Source: Pseudomonas sp. GM41(2012) (GTDB taxonomy: Bacteria > Pseudomonadota > Gammaproteobacteria > Pseudomonadales > Pseudomonadaceae). From it: 64,000 nt of DNA. The position numbers and the translations under genes were made by a program. The notes under the pieces were generated by a model. The model was not told the DNA's origin and did not search any database. It saw nothing but the letters and a program-made list of their open reading frames with translations. Positions 43,324 to 52,400 of this stretch are shown here, in pieces (positions within the stretch are counted from its first letter, which is position 1; every line of letters starts with the position of its first letter). The stretch covers positions 496,001 to 560,000 of the forward strand of contig NZ_AKJN02000006.1 of NCBI RefSeq assembly GCF_000282315.2, given 5' to 3'.

Positions 43324-44565
43324 TCAAACGGCAAGCGCGATGTGAGAACGCCGCAGAAACAGGCGTAGGGGCGCGAGGCTCAGAAGCCCCGCAAGGCCCG
43401 CCATCAGGGCGAAGGATTCGTGGCTGTCACCGGCGCCGGCGGCCGCAACAAGCGAGCCGCCGCCGCCCATGACGGCGATCGAGATCATGCCGATCATGGC
43501 CGAGACCAGGCCTTTACTGTCGTCGCTGGCAAACAGCGCAAGGCGGTACAGCGCGGCATTGCTCATGCCAAGCCCCACGGCGTAAAGCGCCAGGCAACTG
43601 ATCAGCACGACTGTCGAAGCGCCATAGACGCTGACGGCGACTAACGCGATGAGCCCGCCGCAAAACGGCCAAAGCGCGTAGCGAATCAGCTGTGGCAGTT
43701 CAACGTTGGCAATCAGTCGGTTGAGGATCAGATTGCCGAGAATGACGGCCGCGAACACCGGGATTTGCCACAGGCTATAGTGCAGCGTTGAAAGCCCCTG
43801 GTTGTGGATCAGCAAGAGCGGCGCCAACCCGATCCAGGCAATCAACGGCAGGCTCATCACGCCCAGCGCGACTGCGGCGCACAGGAATCGCGGGTTAGTC
43901 AGCAACGCGATATAGCGGCGCACGGTGCCGTGCCATTCAAAGCGTACGGCTTCCAGTCGCTGACCGTCGTGGCGCAGGGTGCCCACGGTTTCCGGCATGA
44001 ACAGGTAAAGCCCGAGCCAGACCATCACGCCGCCGAGACTCAACAGCAAAAACAGCTCCCGCCAGGACAACCATTCCAGCAGCAGACTGCCGAGCAACGG
44101 TCCCAGAAGCGGGGAGAGCAGCGCGACGTTCCCCAGCAACGCCATGATTTTGACCGCGTCGGCTTCGCAGAAAACTTCTTGCAGGGCCGGGTAGCTGACC
44201 GCGATGACAAACCCCAACCCCATGCCCTGAATCAGTCGCAAGCCGTTGAACGCATAAATGCTTTGCACGTTGAACGCGGCGGCACAGGCCAGGGCAAATA
44301 CCGCACAACCGATGAGCAACATCCGGCGACGGCCGAAATGATCGGACAGCGGGCCAATAAGCCATTGCAGAAGAATGCCGCCGGCCAGATAAAGATTGAA
44401 AGCGTAGGGGACATGATCAGGACTGGCATCTAGTTGATGGGTGACGGTCAACATGGCCGGCATGATCATGTCGCTGGCCATATACGTCAGAAGTTCGAAC
44501 ATTGTGATTGCAAGGCAAAAGCCCAGTAGATGGCGGGGGCTGATGTTGATTAAAGGATTGTGCAT
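43324..44565 (-). CDS. MdfA-like MFS multidrug/H+ antiporter
   Basis: A 413-residue, twelve-helix exporter of the DHA1 family. The first helix TMFELLTYMASDMIMPAML matches MdfA, with Glu24 and Asp32 at the same 8-residue spacing as the functional Glu26 and Asp34 of MdfA. Motif A (GPLSDHFGRRRMLLIG) is intact. It is the first gene of the LuxE/LuxC/ligase/GNAT operon and starts the transcript. It is therefore likely to export the pathway product or protect the cell from it. Confidence 0.9.
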   Translation of the reverse strand: MHNPLINISPRHLLGFCLAITMFELLTYMASDMIMPAMLTVTHQLDASPDHVPYAFNLYLAGGILLQWLIGPLSDHFGRRRMLLIGCAVFALACAAAFNVQSIYAFNGLRLIQGMGLGFVIAVSYPALQEVFCEADAVKIMALLGNVALLSPLLGPLLGSLLLEWLSWRELFLLLSLGGVMVWLGLYLFMPETVGTLRHDGQRLEAVRFEWHGTVRRYIALLTNPRFLCAAVALGVMSLPLIAWIGLAPLLLIHNQGLSTLHYSLWQIPVFAAVILGNLILNRLIANVELPQLIRYALWPFCGGLIALVAVSVYGASTVVLISCLALYAVGLGMSNAALYRLALFASDDSKGLVSAMIGMISIAVMGGGGSLVAAAGAGDSHESFALMAGLAGLLSLAPLRLFLRRSHIALAV

Positions 44566-44730
44566 GGCATCCCTGTTCTTGCTCGAAGTTTAATAACGGT
44601 TTATTGCAGTGCGCCGAGACTAAACATTGAATATGAATAGCTCCAATCAACTATTGAGACTCAAGGTTTCAATAGTTTTCGTTATGTTTCGATATTCGAT
44701 GAGTAGGAAAAGGTAAATATGCACGTACGA
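44566..44730. promoter_or_regulatory. AT-rich promoter region of the lux-like operon
   Basis: About 165 bases between the exporter start and the terminator to the right are AT-rich. I see no coding region. The operon promoter should lie here, but I cannot place -35/-10 boxes reliably. Confidence 0.45.
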
Positions 44731-44758
44731 AAAATGCCCGCGACAGGGCGGGCATTTA
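44730..44758 (-). terminator. Rho-independent terminator after the small lipoprotein gene
   Basis: A 10-bp stem AAATGCCCGC/GCGGGCATTT with a 6-base loop. Read on the minus strand it is followed by five Ts (CATTTTTCG). It lies about 55 bases past the 45-residue lipoprotein gene. Confidence 0.8.
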
Positions 44759-44814
44759 TTTAGCAGTTATCGGATGGGGTATTTAGCTTACGAATGAAGG
44801 TTCAATTACTCACG

Positions 44815-44952
44815 TTATCGATGCTGGTAATACCCCGGCCCGCCACGGTCGTAATGGTGACCGCCGTGCCAGCCACCGTGGGGGAAAACGATGCAGCCGC
44901 TCAGGGTCAGGAGAGCGAGCAGGGGAATCAGCAGAGTGATTCGACGGAACAT
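44815..44952 (-). CDS. Small His/Gly/Tyr-rich lipoprotein
   Basis: A 45-residue precursor. The start MFRRITLLIPLLALLTLSGC is a lipoprotein signal with lipobox LSGC (Cys20), leaving a mature peptide of about 25 residues with HGGWHGGHHYDRGGPGYY. GAGGA lies 8 bases before the ATG at 44952; the open frame extends further upstream but without a start of this quality. The His-rich tail could bind metal. Function unknown. Confidence 0.72.
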   Translation of the reverse strand: MFRRITLLIPLLALLTLSGCIVFPHGGWHGGHHYDRGGPGYYQHR

Positions 44953-45103
44953 TTCAAAATCCTCATGGGGCAATAAAGCCAAATCTATTGATCGGCTGTA
45001 ACATGAGACCCCGTTTGTAGCGTCCCATCCCCGGAGAAAGGTAGGGTCTTGGTATGCATTTGGATACAAACCGGATACATTTTTTCAGGTTCAGGAACTC
45101 GCA

Positions 45104-45292
45104 ATGACTCAGTCGCAACGTTTGAAATACTCGATTCTGATCTCCCTCGTGGTGTTGGGGATCATGTTCGGCCTTTCGTATCTGCAAAACGCAGGCGTCA
45201 TCAGCGAGAAGCTGTTTCAGTACATCGCCATCGGTGTGGCGGTGATCGTAGTGGTGATCAATGGCGTGATGCGCCGCAAGGTCAAACCCTGA
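45104..45292 (+). CDS. Small two-helix membrane protein
   Basis: A 62-residue protein with two hydrophobic helices (YSILISLVVLGIMFGLSYL and YIAIGVAVIVVVINGVM) and a basic C-terminus (RRKVKP). AGGAA lies 8 bases before the ATG. It is divergent from the small lipoprotein gene. No function can be assigned. Confidence 0.7.
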   Translation: MTQSQRLKYSILISLVVLGIMFGLSYLQNAGVISEKLFQYIAIGVAVIVVVINGVMRRKVKP

Positions 45293-45311
45293 GCGACGCA
45301 CCTTGAGCGGA

Positions 45312-45683
45312 TCACTCGCGATGGAGCATGGCTGCGGCGTGCGGATGCAGGCTGTAGCTTTTGTCCGGATTGAGCGTGATAACGCCCTCGCTGCACAAGC
45401 GTTTCAACACTTCCCGCACACTGAGAAAGGACAGGGGGATATCCAGGTCCAGCAAGTGGCTGTGCACGCCGCGCACGCCAAGGCTACGGTCGCTTTCGGC
45501 GGCGGTCAGCAAGGCGTCGATGACTTTGAGGCGGATCAGACTGGTTCGCAGACCATAGCTTTTGAGCAGCAGCCTGATCCGCTCGTTGCCATTGCGCTCG
45601 TTGCGCTGACTGAAAACACCTGAGCCCATGGCAGAGCCCTTTGGCGCATTGCTACCGTCCGTTGGCAGTTGCGAGTTGTACAT
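45312..45683 (-). CDS. Fur-like winged-helix protein without metal-binding domain
   Basis: A 123-residue protein. Residues about 40-110 resemble the Fur DNA-binding domain (LLKSYGLRTSLIRLKVIDAL, LSVREVLKRLCSEGVI, YSLHPHAA). The dimerisation/metal-binding half of true Fur (HHDH and Cys motifs) is missing; the protein ends soon after the wing. AAGGAG lies 8 bases before the ATG at 45683; translation from 45797 is possible but unlikely. It is convergent with the 62-residue gene and lies upstream of, and divergent from, pvdQ. It may bind DNA without sensing metal. Confidence 0.75.
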   Translation of the reverse strand: MYNSQLPTDGSNAPKGSAMGSGVFSQRNERNGNERIRLLLKSYGLRTSLIRLKVIDALLTAAESDRSLGVRGVHSHLLDLDIPLSFLSVREVLKRLCSEGVITLNPDKSYSLHPHAAAMLHRE

Positions 45684-45841
45684 GCAAAAACTCCTTTTCC
45701 GAGCCGGCCAGGAAATGTGATGGGTGCTCTCACTCAATAAGACGTATGAGCAAGGCGAATAATGAAGCCCCGAATGTAGAAATTTTGTCGCCATCACGTC
45801 AGCGGCCTGTGAGATGCCCGTGAAAAGCGCCTTTCACAGCC

Positions 45842-45864
45842 TAAATTTTTGTCCTTTGTTTCGT
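45842..45864 (+). promoter_or_regulatory. Candidate PvdS iron-starvation box upstream of pvdQ
   Basis: TAAAT at 45842-45846 and CGT at 45862-45864 match the two halves of the PvdS-type promoter, but the spacer is 15 bases whereas the consensus I recall is 16-17. The box ends 63 bases before the pvdQ start. It fits iron-controlled expression of pvdQ. Confidence 0.5.
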
Positions 45865-45927
45865 TCCTAGGGGAAGGCGCTGTGCGTGTATGACGCAGGG
45901 TGTTTGTCTTTTCGATCAGGAGCGAGC

Positions 45928-48273
45928 GTGATTATTTCCAGGCAGTTAACCCGGTTGAGCCTTGCAGGCGTGTTGGTGGGCTTGAGTCTTGCGGCAAACG
46001 CACGCAGTCAGCCGGAGCAGGCGAGCGCCGACATTCGCCGGACCAGTTTCGGCGTGCCGCATATCCGTGCCGACAACGAGCGCGGGCTCGGTTATGGCAT
46101 TGGTTACGCCTACGCTCAGGACAACCTGTGCCTGCTGGCCAATGAGATCACTACTGTGAACGGCGAACGTTCACGCTATTTCGGCCCGGATCAGTTCACG
46201 GTCGAAGAACGCGAAAACCTGGTCAGCGATCTGTTTTTCAATTGGCTGAACACGCCACAGGCCGTCGAGGGTTTCTGGCAGGCGCAAACCCCGGCAGTGC
46301 GCGATCTCATCGAAGGGTATGTGTCGGGCTTTAACCGTTCGCTGACAGAGCGTCGGGCGCAGGGTTTACCGCAGCAGTGTCAGGGCGACTGGGTACGCGA
46401 GATTACCGCCCAGGACCTGGTCAAGTTGACGCGACGCCTGCTGGTCGAAGGCGGAGTAGGGCAGTTTGCCGAAGCCCTGGCCGGCGCGACGCCACCCAAG
46501 GCCGTTACTCAGGTGGCAGGCGATCCCTTGTCGTTCCAGGTGGCTGCCTCGCGCATGCAACGGTTTGCCCTGGACCGCGGCAGCAACGCCGTGGCGGTCG
46601 GCAGTGAACGTTCGTTCAATGGCCGGGGAATGTTGCTGGCCAATCCGCATTTCCCTTGGGTCGGCGGGATGCGTTTCTATCAAATGCACCTGACCATTCC
46701 CGGCAAGCTGGACGTCATGGGCGCGGCGCTGCCGGGGCTGCCGATGATCAACATCGGTTTCAACCAGCACCTGGCGTGGACCCACACTGTGGACTCGTCC
46801 AAGCATTTCACCTTGTATCGCCTGCAACTCGATCCCAAGGATTCGACCCGTTATCTGCTCGACGGCAAGTCATTGCCAATGAAGAAACAGACCCTGACCG
46901 TGAACGTGAAACAACCGGATGGCCAGACCAGACCGGTTTCTCATGTGGTCTACAGTTCGCAGTTCGGTCCGATCGTGCAATGGCCCGGAAAGCTCGACTG
47001 GGACAACCAGTTCGCCTACAGCTTGCGCGACGCGAATCTGGATAACGACCGGGTCTTGCAGCAGTGGTATGCAATGAACCGCGCGGTCAGCCTCAAGGAC
47101 TTTCAGGCCTCGGTGCACAAGATCCAGGGGATCCCGTGGGTCAACACCCTGGCGACGGATGATCAGGGGCAGACGCTGTACATGAACCTCTCGGTCGTGC
47201 CGAACGTCAGTGCCGACAAACTGGCCCGGTGCAGTGATCCGCGGGCCGGGTTGCAGATGATCGTCCTCGACGGTTCCAACAGCGAGTGTGCCTGGGACAT
47301 CGACCCGACGGCTGCACAAAAAGGCATTTTTGCGGCAGACAAGTTGCCGCAGCTGTTGCGCAAGGATTTTGTGCAGCACTCCAACGATTCGGCCTGGATG
47401 GCCAACCCGGCGCAACCGCTTACCGGTTTTTCGCCCCTGATCAGCCAGGATGGCCAGCCATTGGGGCTGCGCTCGCGTTTTGCGCTGGATCGCCTGAACA
47501 CGTTGAACAAGGCCGGCCCGATAGCCGCGACGGATCTGCAACACATGGTGATGGACGATCAGGTGTATCAGGCGGCACAAGTGATGCCGGACCTGCTGCA
47601 GTTCTGTACGGCGGCACCGGGGACCGATGCGCCAGCGCTCACGCCGCTGTGTGCCAGTCTCAAGGCCTGGGATCGCAGTGCGAATCTGGACAGTGGTCTG
47701 GGGTTTGTGCATTTCCAGAATGTCATGGCGTCGCTAGAGGAAACGCCTGATCTGTGGCGTGTGGCGTTCGATCCGAAAGACCCGCAACACACGCCGCGTG
47801 GCCTGGCAGTGGATCGCGTGGACGTCGCAAAGGCGGTTCGCGAAGCGATGCTGGCGTCGGTCGCGCAGATCAACAAGATGGGGCTTACGGCCGATAGCCG
47901 CTGGGGTGATATCCAGGTCGTCAGCAGCGGCGGCCAGCAGACGCCGATTCACGGTGGACCTGGCTCTCTTGGAATTTATAACGCCATTCAGAGCGTGCCG
48001 AGAACCGACGGTAAACTCGAGGTCGTCAGCGGTACCAGCTATTTGCAGGTGGTGACCTTCGATGACAAGGGGCCGCAGGCCCAGGGGCTGCTGGCATTCT
48101 CGCTCTCCAGTGACCCGGCCTCCAGGTACTCCAGAGATCAGACCGTGGCATTTTCCAGGAAGCAGTTGAGTGTGTTGCCGTTCACCGAACAGCAGATCAC
48201 GTCCGATCCGCAGTACCAGGTTCAGACGATCCGCGAACAGGATAAAAAAGCCGGGAAGGTGGCCGCAGAGTAA
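45928..48273 (+). CDS. pvdQ: PvdQ-type acylase (pyoverdine maturation / AHL acylase)
   Basis: A 781-residue Ntn-hydrolase precursor with a Sec signal ([12 protein letters not shown]). It should be cut into alpha and beta chains before Ser219 in [12 protein letters not shown], the new N-terminal nucleophile. [39 protein letters not shown] and [20 protein letters not shown] closely match PvdQ of P. aeruginosa as I remember it. PvdQ removes the fatty acid from the pyoverdine precursor in the periplasm and can hydrolyse long-chain AHLs. The start is GTG at 45928 with AGGAG 7 bases upstream. It is outside a visible pvd cluster. Confidence 0.9.
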   Translation: MIISRQLTRLSLAGVLVGLSLAANARSQPEQASADIRRTSFGVPHIRADNERGLGYGIGYAYAQDNLCLLANEITTVNGERSRYFGPDQFTVEERENLVSDLFFNWLNTPQAVEGFWQAQTPAVRDLIEGYVSGFNRSLTERRAQGLPQQCQGDWVREITAQDLVKLTRRLLVEGGVGQFAEALAGATPPKAVTQVAGDPLSFQVAASRMQRFALDRGSNAVAVGSERSFNGRGMLLANPHFPWVGGMRFYQMHLTIPGKLDVMGAALPGLPMINIGFNQHLAWTHTVDSSKHFTLYRLQLDPKDSTRYLLDGKSLPMKKQTLTVNVKQPDGQTRPVSHVVYSSQFGPIVQWPGKLDWDNQFAYSLRDANLDNDRVLQQWYAMNRAVSLKDFQASVHKIQGIPWVNTLATDDQGQTLYMNLSVVPNVSADKLARCSDPRAGLQMIVLDGSNSECAWDIDPTAAQKGIFAADKLPQLLRKDFVQHSNDSAWMANPAQPLTGFSPLISQDGQPLGLRSRFALDRLNTLNKAGPIAATDLQHMVMDDQVYQAAQVMPDLLQFCTAAPGTDAPALTPLCASLKAWDRSANLDSGLGFVHFQNVMASLEETPDLWRVAFDPKDPQHTPRGLAVDRVDVAKAVREAMLASVAQINKMGLTADSRWGDIQVVSSGGQQTPIHGGPGSLGIYNAIQSVPRTDGKLEVVSGTSYLQVVTFDDKGPQAQGLLAFSLSSDPASRYSRDQTVAFSRKQLSVLPFTEQQITSDPQYQVQTIREQDKKAGKVAAE

Positions 48274-48298
48274 CGCTGAAGATATTTGAACCGGGAAA

Positions 48299-48339
48299 TG
48301 AAGGCCGCACCCCGCAAAGGGTCGCGGCCTTCAGCTTTT
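48299..48339. terminator. Hairpin terminator between pvdQ and the FecR-type gene
   Basis: A 10-bp stem TGAAGGCCGC/GCGGCCTTCA with an ACCC/GGGT inner pair, followed by AGCTTTT on the plus strand. It starts 26 bases after the pvdQ stop; the stop of the convergent fecR-type gene lies within the right arm. Confidence 0.75.
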
Positions 48340-49335
48340 CGGGGCTTGTTGCGGAATGGAGTTGAGGACCGGATTGCCATCCTTGTTGCGGGTCAGGTAG
48401 ACCGGCAATACCTTGGGCAGGGAAGCCACCAGGTTGTTGAGCTCTTTGATGTTGTAGATGCCGCCGATGCGAATCGAGCCGGTACTGTGGTCGGCCACCA
48501 TCACCGGTTTGCTCAAGTAGCGATTGATCAATGGCAATGCGTCGGTCAGCGCCAGGTCATCGAGCACCAGTTTTCCGCTGCGCCAGGCCAGTGAGTTTTC
48601 ATTGTCGTAGGTCTGACTGATCCGGGGAGTGAAGTCGCCGCGTCTATAGCTCGCCTGCATTGCTGGCTCGAGGTGCAAACCGTCACCCGCAACGGCGTCA
48701 TTACTGCTCACCAGCACCGAACCTTCTATCAGGTTCACCCGGACCTGATCTTCATACATCCAGACGTTGAATTTGGTTCCGGTGACTCGAATCCTGCCTT
48801 CGGCCGCTTTGACAATGAAGGGGTGTTCAGTGTCATGGCTGACGCTGAAGAAGGCTTCGCCTTTTTTCAGCGTGATCCGACGTTGATCCTTGTAGTTGCT
48901 GAACGTCAGCTCACTGCCCAGGTTCAGTTCCACCTGACTGCCATCGCTCAGGGTGACCTGGCGGACATTGTCGTTCGCCTCGAAATGTTGGTAGGAATTG
49001 GGTAGCCAGCCCAGGTTCCAGCCGCTATAGGCCGCCAGCGGCAATGCCATGGCGCAAACCGCGGCGGCGATACCGAAGGTGCGCCAAGGCGTAGCAGGTT
49101 TGGCGCGGACCATCGGGGCCACGAAAGTTTCTGGTCGTGGCAGGTCCCCCGCGACATCCCAGATCTCCAGCATGGCCTCGTACTCGAACGCGTGAAGCGG
49201 ATGAGCGTCATGCCATTGCTCGAATGCCAGCCGCTCTTCAGCGGTGCAATCGTTGGCGTGCAGACGCATGCACCAATGCGCAGCGGCATCGGTGACAGCG
49301 TCGTATTCGGCTTGCGAGAGAGGGTTGTCGGTCAT
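48331..49335 (-). CDS. FecR-family anti-sigma regulator, possibly FpvR
   Basis: A 334-residue single-pass membrane protein. The cytoplasmic N-terminus (AAHWCMRLHANDCTAEERLA and FEQWHDAHPLHAFEYEAM) is the FecR anti-sigma domain. One helix lies at about 87-105. The periplasmic FecR barrel carries LSDGSQVELNLGSELTF and VTGTKFNVWMY, and the C-terminus an STN-type segment (LTDALPLINRYLSKPVMVAD). It would couple a TonB receptor to an ECF sigma factor. No fecI-like gene is adjacent. Beside pvdQ, FpvR (regulator of PvdS and FpvI, also about 330 residues) is an attractive guess. Confidence 0.87.
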   Translation of the reverse strand: MTDNPLSQAEYDAVTDAAAHWCMRLHANDCTAEERLAFEQWHDAHPLHAFEYEAMLEIWDVAGDLPRPETFVAPMVRAKPATPWRTFGIAAAVCAMALPLAAYSGWNLGWLPNSYQHFEANDNVRQVTLSDGSQVELNLGSELTFSNYKDQRRITLKKGEAFFSVSHDTEHPFIVKAAEGRIRVTGTKFNVWMYEDQVRVNLIEGSVLVSSNDAVAGDGLHLEPAMQASYRRGDFTPRISQTYDNENSLAWRSGKLVLDDLALTDALPLINRYLSKPVMVADHSTGSIRIGGIYNIKELNNLVASLPKVLPVYLTRNKDGNPVLNSIPQQAPKS

Positions 49336-49432
49336 TGACTCATCCTGATTTCCTGCATTCTAACCTTGAGGGGAAGTCTGCGAGAACAACGGTCATGGCA
49401 TTTACCCATCAAACGGGCACTTATTTTTCGAT

Positions 49433-52400
49433 TCACGGGGTAGTGGTATGCAGTTGGCGCCCCATATGGCTGATGAGCCATGCAACGCTGTCGGCGTTAC
49501 CGAGTTGCACCTTGAGTCTGACCAGTGGGTCTCTCTTGAAAATTTTGCGGGCAGCGCTCAGGTTTTCTCCGCCGGTCAAGGTCAATAAATGCGCTTTTAC
49601 CCGATCAGTATTTTCATATGAAGTGCTGCCCGGATCCTCCCATACACCGGTATCAGGATCTTCGGTCATGAACAGCTGAGTCAGGGGTGTCTTGATCGAG
49701 AGTGCGGTGTCCTGAAGGGTGATCAACGCGTCCTTGAGGTCACTGGCGGTTGCGCTGGTCGTTTCAATCAGATGGGGAAATGGTCTGACGGGATCGAAGT
49801 AAGCAATGTCTTCGGATTTGCAGACGATATGGGAAAGCTCATGAATAAGGGTTACTGCTCGGGCATGCGTGTTGATAGGGAAGGCTGGGTCGCTAAGATG
49901 TGGGCGGTAAATATCGAAACCGGGGTCGAAGAACTTTTCCGCCAGATAAATTTTCTGCTTTGCATCCGTTGGAACGGTGAAAGCGAATGAAGATGCCGCT
50001 CCACTGACCAGCCTGCCGATTGCAAAACGACTGCTCTTCGGCTTTCTGAGTGAGGGGTCCAGCAAGGCCGCAAAAATGTCGCCCAAGACTTTTTCAAGCT
50101 GCCCCACATGCGCGGACTGCACTTGCGGTACGTCAATAAAATCCATGATGAGTTGATGCACGGGGGTAACTGTGTTGTCGGAAGACTTCAGCAATTGCAG
50201 GTTTTGAAAGCAGTTCCAGGCATAGGTGGTTGCCAGGTCCAGCGCTTCGTCAATCTGACGAGCCTTTTGCGGAAACAGTCGGCGGATTTCGGGCATGCCA
50301 TTGGCATCGACGTTCATGCCCTCCCAAACCGAATAGGCGGTGCGCAACCGATTGCCGATGCTGAACCGGGGTGCTGGCGCTTGCCTGTCCAGAACCCATT
50401 GTTTCGACACGTTCTGACTCAGCCGAGGACCGCGAGTGTGTGTGTCGGCGATGCGCCAGTGAGTGCCGAGCTTTGCGACCGGATAGACCTTTCCTTCAAC
50501 CGGTGCATAGGTTTTTTTTGTCGTCGGATGGGTATAGAGCCCAAGACTTGAGTTTAATGTGAGCGAATTCAGATCGACGTCGATGCTTTCATGACGCTTC
50601 AACTGCGTACGTTCGGGGGCTGTAATGGCAACGTTCTGCCATTTGAAGCGGGTATCGGGCGTTTCAGGCGCAGGTGTACCTGGCGTAGAAGAGGGTTGCG
50701 CTTGCAGCGATAGTCGCAACGTGGCGAGTTGTGCAATGCCGCTGATAAATTCCTTTATCGCTGCTCCCCATTTGTGCGTTTGAAGGTCCTCGGCGGACTG
50801 CTTGATGTCTTGGTAACTGCGCCACACCGTGATCGGGTAGGCAAGCTTGCCCGTCAAGAACGTAAATGCCTCCTGAAAATCTTCACCCAGCACATGCTTG
50901 AGGGTTGCCCATTCACTCTGCTTGTTGTCATCGGACTGACAACCGAGCAGTCGGGCTAACAACTCGGCGTTGTCTTTGAACAAGTGTCCGAACAGATTCC
51001 CCTTGATCGGATTGGACGCCAGCGTCACTTCGGGGGGGCGGCTATTGGAGGTCGCCATCCTGAGTTCAAGCAGTATTCGTTCAGGCTGCGAGAGGTTCAT
51101 GAGTACCCAGTCGAGCAGACCGCCGCGGGTCTTCAGTTCAGTCAGCAGTTGTGTTTCATTCTCGTATTCTTTCACCCCGTGCCTGGGACTGTGAGGCGCG
51201 AGAAGGACCTGTGGCGCTGCGCTATCGGCCGACGAACCGATCAGATAGACGCCTGGTACTTTGATCGTTTGCCCGTTCTTGATACCCAGGAACTCAAGTG
51301 GACGGATGATTGCGTGGGCACCGTCGACTGCCGCGCGGGCGATAGCGTCAGGCATGTCCATGACTTGGCGTATCAGATCAAACCCCGTCTCGCTCAGGCG
51401 CTCCTGCAGTTTTTCCGTGTGGGCGTAATGCATCAGTTGCCAGGGTAACTGCGTGTAAAACCGCTTCTTGCGGTCCGTTGCGTTCGCTTGGGTATCTGCA
51501 AAGGCTTCGTTCAATGTTTTCTGCTGATGTTCGCCCAGCTTCAAGTTTCGTATCAGGTCTCTGATGTAGCTTTGGTCCATGTCCTGGGGAATCACGGTGT
51601 TATCAAGCGACACCAGCGTGAAATGGGTTTTGTCCAGATCCTTGAAGTGGGTCAGTGCAAAGTCGGTCAGGGTCTGGGTGCTGGCCGCAGACCTCGAGCG
51701 TGCGCTGATCAGGATCTGGACCTTATCCGGATCGATGTCGAACGTATCTGCCTTGAGTTGTTTTTCAAGTGCATCGTGCGCCGTGCGCGCCAGGGAGCGT
51801 ATGCCTGTGAGGTAGTCCTGGTCGTCGGTAACGTTGTTGAGGTATTGCTGAAGCAATTCCGCATGCAATATCTGGTCTTGAATGGACGCCTTGGCCAGCC
51901 ATGCCGGCAGTTTTTGCTGAGTGATCAGGGATTGGGCAATGTCTGTCGCGCGGTCTAATCCGGTCATCGGTTGGCGTAACGCCACCAGCTTCAGGAGACT
52001 GGCCAAGGGCGTCGCGGGAAGCTTCGTGACCAGCGCACGGATGACGCACGCCTGATCCAGCTGGACATAGGACTTTTGCACGTGATCGAGAAAATGCCCA
52101 TCTATTCGCTGCAGCGGTGCCAGGGTGTAAATCCGCCCAGCCACTCTCTCGCTACGTCCAAGGTTCTCCAGAAGGGTGGTGCGAACATCGATGTCCTTGA
52201 GGCGTCGATCCAGCTCGGTCAGCAACGGAGTCAATGCCCTGAAGGCTTCAAATCCCGACGCTGGCGTCCACAAAATCGCCTTGCCCGAATGCTTCGGGTC
52301 CAGGCCTCCACGTTCAGTCAGCACAAAACAACTGGCCAGCTTCAACGGGGCCGTAGCGTCGCCTGCCTTCAGCGCCAAGGAAAATACGTCCGGCAAAAAA

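Noticed and set aside
37458..44565. A bioluminescence (lux) operon
   Set aside because: LuxC- and LuxE-like enzymes are present, but there is no luxA/luxB luciferase, no luxD thioesterase and no flavin reductase in the window.
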